Part shown: in pieces, positions 1-8,473 of the stretch
Numbering within the stretch: position 1 is the first letter of the stretch
Layout of the letters: every line of letters begins with the position of its first letter
Source: Paraburkholderia sediminicola
Lineage (GTDB): Bacteria > Pseudomonadota > Gammaproteobacteria > Burkholderiales > Burkholderiaceae
Reading direction: 5' to 3'
Assembly: GCF_902859805.1 (NCBI RefSeq)
Contig: NZ_CADIKC010000004.1
Location: 434,001 to 498,000 of the forward strand
DNA: 64,000 bases
Made by a program: the position numbers and the translations under genes
The notes under the pieces: generated by a model
Databases searched by the model: none
The model's input: only the letters and a program-made list of their open reading frames with translations
Told to the model about the DNA's origin: nothing

Positions 1-74
1 TTAAATACGCCGTTTTTCGCTTGCACACAGAATTTGCACCAGAGCCACAACGCACAAGGACAATACGGCAGCAA

Positions 75-581
75 TCACGGTGTGGGATGTCGTTCACTGA
101 GCCGAATCTTGAACGGTCCCGTATATGGGGTATGGACAACATAGATTCTGACCTGACTACCGTTCGCCATGTTTTGCGGCACGACCCTTGAGTAGGTAAA
201 TTCGTGCCGGTTCAGTATTTCCAGACGGCGCACCAGCGCGTTGCCACCCCCGTCGAAGACATTGATCTGGTAGCGCCTGTCGCCGGTTATGAAGAAGTAG
301 CCAGCGCCGCCCTGAGTAAGCCGCGACTGTCCGGTGGCCGGGTCGAAGTATTCGAACCGGTTGCTTCCCGCGTCCCAGATCGAGATGCCCACGACGCTGG
401 GGTAACGTTCGATCACGTTGTGGGACCGGTCATTTTCCTCATATACGGCGGTGGTCTGCCAGACCGTCGAGGTTAGCGCTTTGGGATCGATACTCTTTGC
501 GGCAACCGGTTCGGCCTCAACGACCGGCAACGTGACCACGACGAGCGATAAAAACAAGCCGCGCATCGACAAGTGTTTCAT
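75..581 (-). CDS. Secreted DUF4822-like protein
   Basis: A 168-residue protein with a clear Sec signal peptide: a basic start (MKHLSMR), a hydrophobic stretch to about residue 22 and an Ala-rich cleavage region. The mature part is rich in beta-strand-like segments and aromatic residues (SVVGISIWDAG, FEYFDPATGQ, FITGDRRYQINVF), as in small lipocalin-like periplasmic domains. It resembles what I remember of DUF4822, but that assignment is from memory. The start is supported by a strong GGAGGAG ribosome site upstream. No partner gene is adjacent. The function is unknown and a periplasmic location is likely. Confidence 0.75.
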   Translation of the reverse strand: MKHLSMRGLFLSLVVVTLPVVEAEPVAAKSIDPKALTSTVWQTTAVYEENDRSHNVIERYPSVVGISIWDAGSNRFEYFDPATGQSRLTQGGAGYFFITGDRRYQINVFDGGGNALVRRLEILNRHEFTYSRVVPQNMANGSQVRIYVVHTPYTGPFKIRLSERHPTP

Positions 582-1126
582 GGGTTACTCCTCCGCGACA
601 AGTTGTCTATTCGTAGCAGTTGCAAGACGGCATTGTGTCAACTGACCTGCGTCATTTCTCGGGCCGTGCCTGGACATGGGAGATACTTCCCGCCGGCAAT
701 GGGGGCGTCGGCGCACGGCATAGGAAAATTGCAATTGCGCGGAAGACGCTAACGCCAGGCGAATCGTTATCTACTGTCGTCCGCTAGCACGGTGTGAACC
801 CGAACCAGACGTTTAGCCAGCGCGCTCGGTCAGCGCACTTATGCTACACGCAAATTGGTGACAGACCTTTACCGAAAGAGCGCCTGGTGAAGGCCGCATA
901 CCGTCGGGCTGCCATGCCGACGAGTCGTGCAACATTCGTGAGGTGAGGTAGCGGCTGTACTGCCAGGGTGCCACGAGTTCTGGCCGGCTCGCATCCGAAG
1001 CGGCCGTTCGCGAGGCCCGAATCAAAGGTCTCAAGTTGGCCGAACCGTGCCTGATGACGACCGGCCCAGTTCGACCCTGAGCGGCCCGCCGGGACTTCCA
1101 GGAACGGTCATTCGCGCTCGAATGCA
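582..1126. other. Non-coding gap with one degenerate dispersed repeat
   Basis: No convincing gene. Short open frames here lack ribosome sites and recognisable protein character. The stretch from about 990 to 1110 resembles the dispersed intergenic element seen at 7.0, 10.6, 14.2 and 20.9 kb, including its GCGGCCGTTCG shoulder. Confidence 0.6.
1038..1076 (+). repeat. Dispersed intergenic repeat, degenerate copy
   Basis: Begins GGCCGAACC and ends GGCCCAGTTCGACC with a TGATGACGACC middle, matching the better copies at 7011, 10636, 14179 and 20883 at most positions. It is an imperfect palindrome (GGCCGAAC...GTTCGACC). Confidence 0.55.
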
Positions 1127-1570
1127 CTAGCCGCAATGACGGTTCTTGTTCGAAGAGCCGATTAGTAGGAGAAATTGGGTGAAATCGTCAGCCACCTTCC
1201 GGACAGAGCCCTTGGGATCTACGCCATCAAATGCCAGCACGGGCCATGGAGAGGTGCCCGTTAAATCAAAGGCGAAAAGCTCAAGGCCGCCATCTCCGCC
1301 GAATATAAACCAGCCTGGATAAAGACCGATTTGTCCTGGGTTGCTGGCGTCCTCAACACGATCCAGGTAAAACACGCCAAACGGATCGGGCATTGGCCCT
1401 TCTCCCCCGTTGCTGAACTCAAGAAGCTCGACGTACTCCTTGGGAAGTTCGAATCCGACCGCATCTTGAAGAGCACTGATCGCTGCTTCCGACGCCCCTT
1501 GCGCTTTGGACCATTTCTTTACGACGAAATCCTGCATCTGTGCCCCGGTCAATCTTTTCAGACTACTCAT
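1127..1570 (-). CDS. SMI1/KNR4 family protein
   Basis: A 147-residue protein with the SMI1/KNR4 fold signature: an N-terminal helix pair, then FELPKEYVELLEFSNGGEG near residues 48-66, followed by the acidic and aromatic strands FGVFYLDRVED and FIFGGDGGLELFAFDL. Bacterial members are often immunity proteins for polymorphic toxins. An upstream in-frame start at 1702 is unlikely because it would lie inside repeat-like sequence (about 1637-1677), so the ATG at 1570 is preferred although no strong ribosome site is visible. No toxin or secretion gene is adjacent, so it is either an orphan immunity gene or a stand-alone protein. Confidence 0.75.
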   Translation of the reverse strand: MSSLKRLTGAQMQDFVVKKWSKAQGASEAAISALQDAVGFELPKEYVELLEFSNGGEGPMPDPFGVFYLDRVEDASNPGQIGLYPGWFIFGGDGGLELFAFDLTGTSPWPVLAFDGVDPKGSVRKVADDFTQFLLLIGSSNKNRHCG

Positions 1571-1967
1571 TAAAGGAGCCACGATTGTCGTGGATTGATG
1601 GCGTGATGTCGAACGACCGGAACCGGCCCGAACCCTGAAGTTCGGCCAGCGCCCGTCAGTCACCGGCTCGGTCTCGACGCGAATTTCCCTCTTCGACCCC
1701 AAGCAGCCGTTCGGTACCGCGTAGTCTATACGTCCGCCTCCGAGGCAAACCGGTCATCCAAGGGTAAGCCCAACAATAAATCGTCAGTTCGCTTGCGGTA
1801 GCCGCGAAGCGCGCGACCGCAAGACCCACCAGGCCCCACAAGACCACGGACATGAAACACCGAGCTCGGGCTCAGTGTCTTGACGCGACCTGCGCGCTGA
1901 CGCTGCCTAGTGGAGGCTTAATCTGCATCGAGATTGCACCGTTCTGCAAATTGCGCCGAAGTGATAT
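1571..1967. other. Non-coding gap with degenerate repeat
   Basis: No supported gene. About 1637-1677 reads AGTTCGGCC...CACCGGCTCGG, a poorly preserved inverted copy of the dispersed element. The right end carries the promoter and operator of the TetR gene. Confidence 0.5.
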
Positions 1968-1982
1968 ATGATGATCATCATG
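1967..1982. promoter_or_regulatory. TetR operator, copy 1 (start-codon palindrome)
   Basis: TATGAT-GATC-ATCATG; its inner 14 bases ATGATGATCATCAT form a perfect palindrome. It overlaps the possible start codons of the TetR gene. The same TATGAT-N4-ATCAT pattern recurs at 2615-2630 before the next gene, which fits autoregulation plus control of the downstream genes. Confidence 0.6.
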
Positions 1983-2576
1983 AAAAAGCCATCGATCAAT
2001 CGGAAACCCGCCAGCCGCAAGGAAATCACACACGAGCGCATCGTCGAGGTTGCCGCGCGCGCGATTCGGCGCAGCGGCTATGACGGGACAGGCGTGGCCG
2101 ACATCATGAAGGAGGCTGGTCTGACTCATGGCGGCTTCTATGCGCACTTTCCATCGCGCGAGGCGCTGCTTGCCGAAGCTGCCGATCGCGCAGGCTCTGA
2201 GGCCGTGGCCCTGTCGGAGCAAATCGCAGCGTCTGTGCCACCGGAGCAGGCATTGCCGTCGATGGTGCGCGCCTATCTGTCGAAGGAGCATCGTGAAGCC
2301 ATAGAGACTGGCTGCCCGGTCTCCGCCCTTGGCTCGGAGATGCCGCGCCAAGCGCCGGTCGTGCGGCGCGCGGCCACCCGCCGCATCAAGGAGATGATCG
2401 ATGTCGTTGCGCGCCAATTGCCCGATTGGGGGCAAACCGGCTCGCATGAACAGGCACTTATGATCCTTGCCACCATGGTCGGCACTATGGTGCTGGCACG
2501 CGCCGTCGACGACCCCACGCTGTCGGACAGTTTTCTTGACACCGCATTGAAAAAATTCGCACCCGCAGACGAGTAA
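1968..2576 (+). CDS. TetR/AcrR family transcriptional regulator
   Basis: A 202-residue TetR-type repressor. The N-terminal helix-turn-helix is clear (residues about 20-65: IVEVAARAIRRSGYDGTGV, then DIMKEAGLTHGGFYAHFPSR), followed by a helical ligand-binding domain ending in VARQLPDWG and LATMVGTMVLARAV. Starts at 1968, 1971 and 1980 are in frame; the purine-rich GAAGTGA at 1957-1963 favours one of the first two. It is followed by an SDR gene and a medium-chain oxidoreductase gene, its likely targets. The operator palindrome over its own start and the second copy before the SDR gene suggest repression relieved by a small, possibly carbonyl or electrophilic, ligand. Confidence 0.93.
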   Translation: MMIIMKKPSINRKPASRKEITHERIVEVAARAIRRSGYDGTGVADIMKEAGLTHGGFYAHFPSREALLAEAADRAGSEAVALSEQIAASVPPEQALPSMVRAYLSKEHREAIETGCPVSALGSEMPRQAPVVRRAATRRIKEMIDVVARQLPDWGQTGSHEQALMILATMVGTMVLARAVDDPTLSDSFLDTALKKFAPADE

Positions 2577-2607
2577 CTGCGCGTATCCGGCGTGCGTTTT
2601 TGCTGGG

Positions 2608-2637
2608 CCGTAAATATGATTAACATCATATTTACGG
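2608..2637. promoter_or_regulatory. TetR operator, copy 2 (extended inverted repeat)
   Basis: A perfect 13-bp inverted repeat, CCGTAAATATGAT and its complement, around a TAAC spacer. Its core at 2615-2630, TATGAT-N4-ATCATA, matches copy 1 at 1967-1982. It lies 57 bp before the SDR start and 31 bp after the regulator stop. A terminator is less likely: there is no T-run and the arms are AT-rich. Confidence 0.65.
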
Positions 2638-2694
2638 CAGAATGAATGCTCGACCAAAGACCTGAAGACCATTTCTCACTCCCCGAAGGACATC

Positions 2695-3504
2695 ATGAAA
2701 ACCGGAATAGCGCTTGTTACAGGTGCCTCTTCAGGCATCGGCGAAGCCACGGCAAACCGCCTTGCGAAGGCCGGATACAAGGTCTATGGCACGAGCCGAC
2801 GCGGCGCACAAGCCGGCCAGAGGACGTTCGAGATGCTGCCACTTGACGTGACTAGCGAAGAGTCCGTCGAAGCTGCCGTCAAAGAAGTACTGCGCCTGCA
2901 GGGCCGCATCGACCTGCTGGTGAACAACGCTGGCTTCGGCGTCTCCCCTGCAGCTGCTGAAGAGAGTTCGCTTGACCAGGCTCGCGCGATCTTCGATACG
3001 AACTTCTTCGGTATCGTCCGCATGACGCGCGCCGTGCTGCCCCATATGCGGCAACAAGGCAGCGGCCGCATCATCAACATCGGCTCCGTGCTGGGTTTCT
3101 TACCCATGCCCTATATGGCGCTCTATTCCGCCACCAAGCATGCGGTCGCGGGCTACTCGGAATCGCTCGACCACGAGTTGCGCACAATGGGCATCCGGGT
3201 ATCGGTTATTGAGCCCGCCTACATCAAGACGCCTTTCGACGCGAACTTCATGGCGCCGGACGTTCCCCTCGACGCGTACCGCGAAGTACGCTCGGCTGTG
3301 AATAAGCGAGTCAAAGAGGTGGTCGAGGGTGCTGACGGTCCGGAGGTCGTGGCCGAGACAGTGCTGCAGGCCGCTCTCGCGGCTCGCCCGAAGCTCCGCT
3401 ATACAGCCGGCGGACTCGCCAGCCGCCTGCGTTTGCTACGCAGATTTGCGCCCGCGGGCGTGGTAGACGCCGGCATTCGCAAAGATCTGCGGCTCACAAC
3501 GTAG
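2695..3504 (+). CDS. Short-chain dehydrogenase/reductase (SDR)
   Basis: A 269-residue classical SDR. The cofactor motif TGASSGIG sits at residues 9-16, NNAG at 77-80, and the catalytic Ser131, Tyr144 and Lys148 (YSATK) are all present. The Thr-Ser-Arg-Arg after beta-2 suggests NADPH preference. An AAGGA ribosome site lies just upstream. It is flanked by the TetR gene and a quinone-reductase-like gene in the same direction, with the operator inverted repeat immediately upstream. The substrate is not evident; such TetR-SDR-MDR sets often act on reactive carbonyls. Confidence 0.93.
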   Translation: MKTGIALVTGASSGIGEATANRLAKAGYKVYGTSRRGAQAGQRTFEMLPLDVTSEESVEAAVKEVLRLQGRIDLLVNNAGFGVSPAAAEESSLDQARAIFDTNFFGIVRMTRAVLPHMRQQGSGRIINIGSVLGFLPMPYMALYSATKHAVAGYSESLDHELRTMGIRVSVIEPAYIKTPFDANFMAPDVPLDAYREVRSAVNKRVKEVVEGADGPEVVAETVLQAALAARPKLRYTAGGLASRLRLLRRFAPAGVVDAGIRKDLRLTT

Positions 3505-3550
3505 ACAGAATTACTTAACGCAACGTGAAACTGGCAAGGAACAACGAACC

Positions 3551-4555
3551 ATGATGAAGGCATTCGTCGTCGATCGATATGGGCGCAAGAATGGTGTACG
3601 GGCCGGCGATATGCCGGTTCCGGAATTGCGTGAGGACGACGTATTGATCCAGATTCACGCCGCTGGCGTGAACCCGCTCGATTCAAAGATCAGGCATGGA
3701 GAGTTCAAGCTCATTTTGCCCTATCGTTTGCCGCTGATTCTGGGCAATGATCTGGCCGGAGTTGTTGCCCGCGTCGGATCGCGCGTGCGGCGATTCAAAC
3801 CAGGCGATGAGGTCTATGCGCGACCGCACAAAGATCGGATCGGCACCTTCGCGGAATTCATTGCGGTCAGGGAAGACGGCGTAGCCCTCAAGCCCAAAAC
3901 ACTCACTATGGAAGAAGCGGCTTCAATCCCGCTGGTGGGCTTGACCGCCTGGCAAGCGCTGGTCGAAAAAGGGCAAGTGAAGAAAGGGCAAAAGGTACTG
4001 ATACATGCCGGCTCGGGCGGCGTTGGCACCTTTGCCATTCAACTGGCCAAGCATCTGGGCGCAACAGTCGCGACGACAGCGAGCGCCGCGAATGCCGGAC
4101 TGATGAAGCAACTCGGCGCCGATATCGTTATCGACTACAAGAAAGACGACTTTGCCGCCGTGCTGAAAGACTGCGACCTGGTGCTGGATACGCAGGGCGG
4201 AAAGACGCTCGAAAGATCACTGCGAGTGCTCACGGCGGGTGGGAAGCTCATCGGGATCGCCGGCCCACCCGATCCTGAATTTGCTAAACAGATGGGTGCC
4301 TCCTGGTTCCTGAAAACGGCGGTGCGCTTTCTAAGCCGTCGCATCCGAAAGGCCGCGAGACGTCATGACGTCAGCTATTCATTCCTTTTTATGCGTGCCA
4401 ATGGAGACCAGCTAGGCCAGATCGCCAAGCTCATCGAGGCAGGTGCAATAAAGCCCGTGATCGATCGGGTTTTCCCATTCGAGTCAACCCGAGAGGCTTT
4501 GGGTTACGTCGAAACGAGACGTGCAAAGGGTAAGGTCGTCATCAAGATCCGATAG
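3551..4555 (+). CDS. NADP-dependent medium-chain oxidoreductase (quinone reductase type)
   Basis: A 334-residue zinc-independent MDR family member. The GroES-like N-terminal half includes AAGVNPLDSKIRHG and LGNDLAGVVARVGSRV; the Rossmann half carries HAGSGGVGTFAIQLAKHLGA near residues 154-173 and ends with the usual GKVVIKI. The catalytic-zinc Cys/His ligands of alcohol dehydrogenases are absent, as expected for quinone/enoyl reductases. It lies 46 bp after the SDR gene on the same strand, probably in the same TetR-controlled transcript. An AAGGA site precedes the ATG at 3551; ATG 3554 is an alternative. Confidence 0.92.
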   Translation: MMKAFVVDRYGRKNGVRAGDMPVPELREDDVLIQIHAAGVNPLDSKIRHGEFKLILPYRLPLILGNDLAGVVARVGSRVRRFKPGDEVYARPHKDRIGTFAEFIAVREDGVALKPKTLTMEEAASIPLVGLTAWQALVEKGQVKKGQKVLIHAGSGGVGTFAIQLAKHLGATVATTASAANAGLMKQLGADIVIDYKKDDFAAVLKDCDLVLDTQGGKTLERSLRVLTAGGKLIGIAGPPDPEFAKQMGASWFLKTAVRFLSRRIRKAARRHDVSYSFLFMRANGDQLGQIAKLIEAGAIKPVIDRVFPFESTREALGYVETRRAKGKVVIKIR

Positions 4556-5237
4556 AAGGAGATATCTCTGTTTGTCTCCTCGCAGAGGCAACGGCGATCG
4601 TTCGACGTGAATTTCTTGCGACGTGGAACGTCACCGTCCGTTGTCGATGTGGAGCCAACCTTCAAATGTCCTCAGAATAATCAACGGGAATGCCCGCTGT
4701 TGGCCGAACCCGGTCCGACACGGACCTCGATCAATCGCAGATCGCAATCAATATGCGAACGGCATAAACCTACCCACTTCGGCCGGCCGACCTAGCGCGA
4801 CCGCAACGGCTGCTCCTGAGGTGCAACCGCCATTCCTCAGTGTGTTTCGAACGACATCTGTTCATCATGGATTCAATCAGTGGACGCAGGCGCAATGTCG
4901 CTGCCACGCTTGTGGTTTTTACTACCATGTTGCAATGCGGAATGGAGCGATCTAGAATGAATTTCACGTCTCCTCCATGCTTCCCTGCATGGCTTCGGCC
5001 CGGCTCGGTTCGCGGCCGGTTCTTTTCTCTGACGCGCGCCAGATTTTCAAACGCCGGCCCCGTCTGGCGTGCCGATCGAGCGCGCGAAGGGAGGCTAAGC
5101 TACATATCCAAAGAAACAATGATGCATTGGCATGTCGGTTGTCCGTTTCCAGACTGATCACGGATAGCTGGTAGCACAGGCCCATTCCTTTATCCCGCAG
5201 TACTGCGGTGCTGCTCAAGCACAGATGCGATGACATC
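4556..5237. other. Long gap, no convincing gene
   Basis: Several short open frames on both strands, none with a convincing ribosome site and protein-like composition together. A fragment TGGCCGAACCCGG near 4701 resembles one edge of the dispersed repeat. This may be decayed DNA. Confidence 0.5.
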
Positions 5238-5447
5238 ATGGAAATCTGCGACGAGTGCGACAAGCTTCAAGGATGTTCCGCCGACCAGTCCCGTGCCAGT
5301 GGCATGACGTTGGTCGGTATCGGTGAATGCGAAGGCGTAGTGGCAATCGAGCACTACCGTTGCAGCCGATGCGGCGCAGTTATGCACCGGCAGTTCGTGG
5401 GCAGTGCGCCGGAGCGGATCTGGAGGACCATTTATCGGGCCACTTGA
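5238..5447 (+). CDS. Small zinc-ribbon-like hypothetical protein
   Basis: A 69-residue protein with two Cys-x2-Cys knuckles: CDEC near residues 4-7 and CSRC near residues 41-44, plus other Cys and His residues (GECEG, MHRQF). The spacing suits a small zinc ribbon. I chose the ATG at 5238 (MEICDEC) over an upstream ATG at 5208 because it puts the first knuckle at the N-terminus as in similar small proteins; no strong ribosome site distinguishes them. It stands alone. It is probably a real gene but its function is unknown. Confidence 0.5.
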   Translation: MEICDECDKLQGCSADQSRASGMTLVGIGECEGVVAIEHYRCSRCGAVMHRQFVGSAPERIWRTIYRAT

Positions 5448-5815
5448 CGTTCTACTTTTGGGATCTCGTGACAAGGAGCTAGCGTCCCTCGACGCGCTTA
5501 TCATCTCTTGGTCAAATCTTCAGTCGCAGCGAGACTGCCTTGCCGCCGCTATCGCCAGCGCGGACCGGTGACCAGCGTCGGGGAATGTCCAGGTCGCATG
5601 TCAATTAATATCGATTGCGGTTAGGCGCATGGTGATGGCAGACGCGCCCTGGCGTGCTCGACCGTCAAGACATGCAGATCAGTGGCCTTGTACGGTGTTG
5701 AAGGAGCAAACGGATCACACGAGTGTTAGCGTGACGCGCGCGCCGGCAAAATCCGCGCTCCGCCATACCTGGTAGCGCCACTTGATCGAGAACATCCATA
5801 GTCCTGACAGGTGAT
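5448..5815. other. Non-coding gap
   Basis: No gene supported. A 15-base word CGGTGACCAGCGTCG at 5566-5580 recurs exactly at 15694-15708 inside another gap, so this may be a worn piece of the dispersed repeat. Confidence 0.4.
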
Positions 5816-6037
5816 CTACCGACGTTTGTGACAGAGTTCGCGCCCCGCGTAGACCGCAGAAAACAGGCCGACCATGACGGCCGCTACGGCCAACGATTCA
5901 TCCTGTCGTCTGGAGGGGGCCAACGACGTCGCATAAAACCAGAGGCCTATTCCGATTGCCGTCATGAACATGCCAAAGACAAGCCCCCACACCGGCCCCG
6001 CCGTATCGGGGCTTCCAAATCTGTGTGACATTTTCAT
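5816..6037 (-). CDS. Small inner-membrane protein
   Basis: A 73-residue protein with two predicted membrane helices: VWGLVFGMFMTAIGIGLWFY (about 16-35) and SLAVAAVMVGLFSAVYAG (about 48-65), ending in a basic tail (RELCHKRR). The ATG at 6037 follows a GGGGAG ribosome site by about 10 bases and is preferred over longer versions. The connecting loop is charged (APSRRQDE). No family is recognised and no partner gene is adjacent. Confidence 0.6.
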   Translation of the reverse strand: MKMSHRFGSPDTAGPVWGLVFGMFMTAIGIGLWFYATSLAPSRRQDESLAVAAVMVGLFSAVYAGRELCHKRR

Positions 6038-6202
6038 CGTTATACTCCCCGTCCTGCACCGACATTTTTCCTGATTGTCGCAGCCTGTGAGTTCCACATT
6101 GGCATGCTATTGCGATAGCGTACGCGGCCAAAAAGACGTCATCAACAGGCTAAATTATCATTAGGATCTTTTCGAGTCTTGCGATCAAACGGACAGGCAT
6201 CC

Positions 6203-6625
6203 ATGAAAGAGAGGGCAACCGTTTTGTGTGTCCGAGACAACCGTATCTTGCTGGTTGCCAGGCTGAGGTCGCGATGGGCGCTTCCGGGCGGGCGAATCCG
6301 TCGAGGCGAAGCGCCTCACGAAGCTGCATTGCGTGAACTGGAGGAGGAAACGACACTCACTGCGACCGAACTGACTTACCTTTTTCAGTTCAGCGGATTC
6401 AACACACAGCACTATGCATTCTTCGCCGAGGTGGTGCATCAATCGATCGCGCAGCCAAGCAACGAAATCGCGAGATGCAAATGGTTCGCGCCCGTCAAGA
6501 TCGGAACGCTTTCCACGAGTGTGCCGACCCGGGAAATCGTTGAGCTTTTCTTCCAGCACGTGGCCGCTGTGGAACTCGGCGGCTTGCGGCGGATGTCGGA
6601 GCAGGTCGTAGATGTGGCGCCATGA
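6203..6625 (+). CDS. Nudix hydrolase
   Basis: A 140-residue Nudix-fold pyrophosphohydrolase. The Nudix box runs from Gly30 to Leu52 (G-x5-E36-x7-R44-E45-L-x-E48-E49), so the metal-binding glutamates are intact, but the usual Gly near the end of the box is Thr51. WALPGG precedes the box in the usual way. The ATG at 6203 (MKERATVLC) is chosen because the strand-forming core starts there. The stop overlaps the next start by four bases (ATGA at 6622), suggesting translational coupling to the small gene downstream. The substrate (a nucleotide or sugar diphosphate) cannot be deduced. Confidence 0.9.
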   Translation: MKERATVLCVRDNRILLVARLRSRWALPGGRIRRGEAPHEAALRELEEETTLTATELTYLFQFSGFNTQHYAFFAEVVHQSIAQPSNEIARCKWFAPVKIGTLSTSVPTREIVELFFQHVAAVELGGLRRMSEQVVDVAP

Positions 6626-6884
6626 ACTGCACATACCAATATCAAGGATTCGACATCGAAGTGGCCGTTGAGGCCGACTTCAATCGGACTGGCGGGCGCA
6701 CCGCAACCGGAGAAACTGGATATGTCGCGGTGGTGAGGATCTGCAAGGCTGGCGACGCAGTAGCCGTTTTCTCCCCCTGCGTTTTGGCGAATCACAAGGT
6801 AAGCCATTTCTCAGCGAAGAAGATGCGCTCATGGGCGGTTATAGCGCGGGGCGTCGAATAGTCGATGGTCTGTTCCATTCATAG
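6622..6884 (+). pseudogene. Small hypothetical gene with probable frameshift
   Basis: As read, the frame from 6622 gives 79 residues ending at 6861 with an unconvincing tail. Moving to another frame in the T4/C5 run near 6767-6780 restores a coherent, charged C-terminus (FLPLRFGESQGK, then LSEEDALMGGYSAGRRIVDG) that stops at 6884. That tail looks like small Burkholderia proteins ending in an amphipathic Arg-rich helix. The gene overlaps the Nudix stop by four bases. A sequencing error in the homopolymer run would explain it equally well. The function is unknown. Confidence 0.55.
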
Positions 6885-7235
6885 TCAGTCGATCGGCGCA
6901 CAAACCGAATCGGAGCCTCGGGTGATTCACTCTTATGTTCGTTCAACGCCGAATAACTGAAGTGAGTCTATGACCGGCCGTCTTGCTACGCCTCGCGATT
7001 GTCACTTCATGGCCGAACTCTGCCAGATAGCGAGCGACTCAGTTCGACCCATTGCGGACCGCCGACCCGGCGCGGCATCTCCGGCGGCTTTCAAGGTACA
7101 ACGGCCGTTCGTCGCCCCGCATAGGGAGACGGGGGTTCCGCCTTATGGAAAGCTTCGCATAAGGCCGATGAAGGAGCGTTGAAGCAGGCAAGCGCGATCG
7201 TCAGTCCCAATACATCCACGTCGTCAACCGCCCTC
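6885..7235. other. Non-coding gap with dispersed repeat
   Basis: Contains the dispersed repeat at 7011-7050 and, further on, ACGGCCGTTCG near 7100, a word that also borders other copies. The open frames here are products of the repeat, not genes. Confidence 0.6.
7011..7050 (+). repeat. Dispersed intergenic repeat copy
   Basis: GGCCGAACTC at the left and GCGACTCAGTTCGACCC at the right, the same frame as the copies at 10636 and 20883. The ends are inverted (GGCCGAACT/AGTTCGACC). Confidence 0.75.
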
Positions 7236-8144
7236 TTACGCCCGCCTGTCGTGCTGGGTTCCCCGAGGCACCACAACCAAGGCAATACCTCCGAGGATTG
7301 CAGCCGAGGCCAACACGATTCGGATGGTCACGCTCTCTCCAAGAAATGCGACTGCGCCGAGCGTCGCGATGACCGGCACGCTCAACTGCACCGTGGCCGC
7401 ATTGCCAGCTTTCAGACTGGGCAACGCTGTGTACCAGATGGCGTAGCCAATGCCGGAGGCCACTGCGCCCGAACCCGTTGCGTACCAGAAACCGGCGCAA
7501 TCAATCGAAGCGTGGGCGGACATGGCGGCGCTGAGCGCAGCGGCAAGTGGGACTGCGCGCAGGAAGTTGCCGGCCGTTACCGCGGTGGGATTTCCTGCGC
7601 CCTTGCCGCGCAACGAATAGATGCCCCAGGCGACGCCGGCGGCGAGCATAAGGACTGCGCCTCCGGGAGATGGCGCAGAGACACCTGGAAGCAGCAGCCC
7701 GGCAAGGCCTGCCAACGCGCATGTCAATCCGACCCACTGCCACCTATGGAAGCGCTCGCCCTTTCGGATACCGTAGCCGATCATCGTCGTCTGCACGGCG
7801 CCGAACAGAAGCAGGGCTCCAGTGGACGCCGGCAGGCTCAGGTATGCAAACGAGAATGCGGCCGCATAGGTGAACAGCGCCAGCGCCGACAGCCAGTTTC
7901 CGGCACCGCCCAGCCTGCCGCCCCGGAGCCGCGCTATCATCGAGAGCACGAGGGCGCCCGACGCGATACGGACCGACGTAAAACTCGCTGCATCGATGCT
8001 GGTGCCCTTGAGGGCCAGCCGGCATAGCAACGAATTCGCTGCAAACGCCACCATTGCAAGCAGCGTCAGCACAGTGACACGCACGGGCGACACAGAAATC
8101 CCCAAAAAAGCCCCGAATCTTCCGCCAGTATCCGGCCATTGCAC
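7236..8144 (-). CDS. EamA/DMT family transporter
   Basis: A protein of about 302 residues with roughly ten hydrophobic helices in two EamA halves, for example VTVLTLLAMVAFAANSLLCR at the start and VQLSVPVIATLGAVAFLGES in the second half, as in drug/metabolite exporters of the inner membrane. The longest frame starts with GTG at 8144. An internal start just before VTVLTLL is also possible since the first 20 residues are not membrane-like. No regulator or enzyme is directly coupled, so the exported compound is unknown. Confidence 0.88.
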   Translation of the reverse strand: MQWPDTGGRFGAFLGISVSPVRVTVLTLLAMVAFAANSLLCRLALKGTSIDAASFTSVRIASGALVLSMIARLRGGRLGGAGNWLSALALFTYAAAFSFAYLSLPASTGALLLFGAVQTTMIGYGIRKGERFHRWQWVGLTCALAGLAGLLLPGVSAPSPGGAVLMLAAGVAWGIYSLRGKGAGNPTAVTAGNFLRAVPLAAALSAAMSAHASIDCAGFWYATGSGAVASGIGYAIWYTALPSLKAGNAATVQLSVPVIATLGAVAFLGESVTIRIVLASAAILGGIALVVVPRGTQHDRRA

Positions 8145-8473
8145 GGCCAGTACGAGCGATGATGCTGGCGGAGCGATCCACAGCGGCGGTTGGAGCGACT
8201 GATTGTGTTTGGAAAGGCGGCACTGAATGCGATCTGATCGACCAGCGATCGTTGATGGGCGTCAGTGACCGATTGTCTCTTGTCCGGCCTCGGCCTTTTG
8301 CAATCGGCTCACGTCGACCCTGAGCTGCCGTCCAACTCAACGCGCGCCCAACGTCTGGTTCTCGGGTGTTTCAGGTCATCCCAAAATAAGGTGCTTCAGC
8401 AGTACTTTTACGGCAATGTTAAGCGCGCGAGCGAGACATTCGGATGACCGTATATTCAAGGGCATCACGAGCG
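8145..8473. other. Non-coding gap
   Basis: Nothing recognisable. It lies between the start of the exporter gene and the stop of the histidine kinase gene, both on the minus strand. Confidence 0.5.

Noticed and set aside
813..1136. 107-residue minus-strand open frame
   Set aside because: It overlaps repeat-like sequence, has a Ser/Arg-rich composition, and no ribosome site or domain.
7179..8027. 282-residue plus-strand open frame
   Set aside because: It is antisense to the EamA transporter gene and has Gln/Arg-rich, non-protein-like content.
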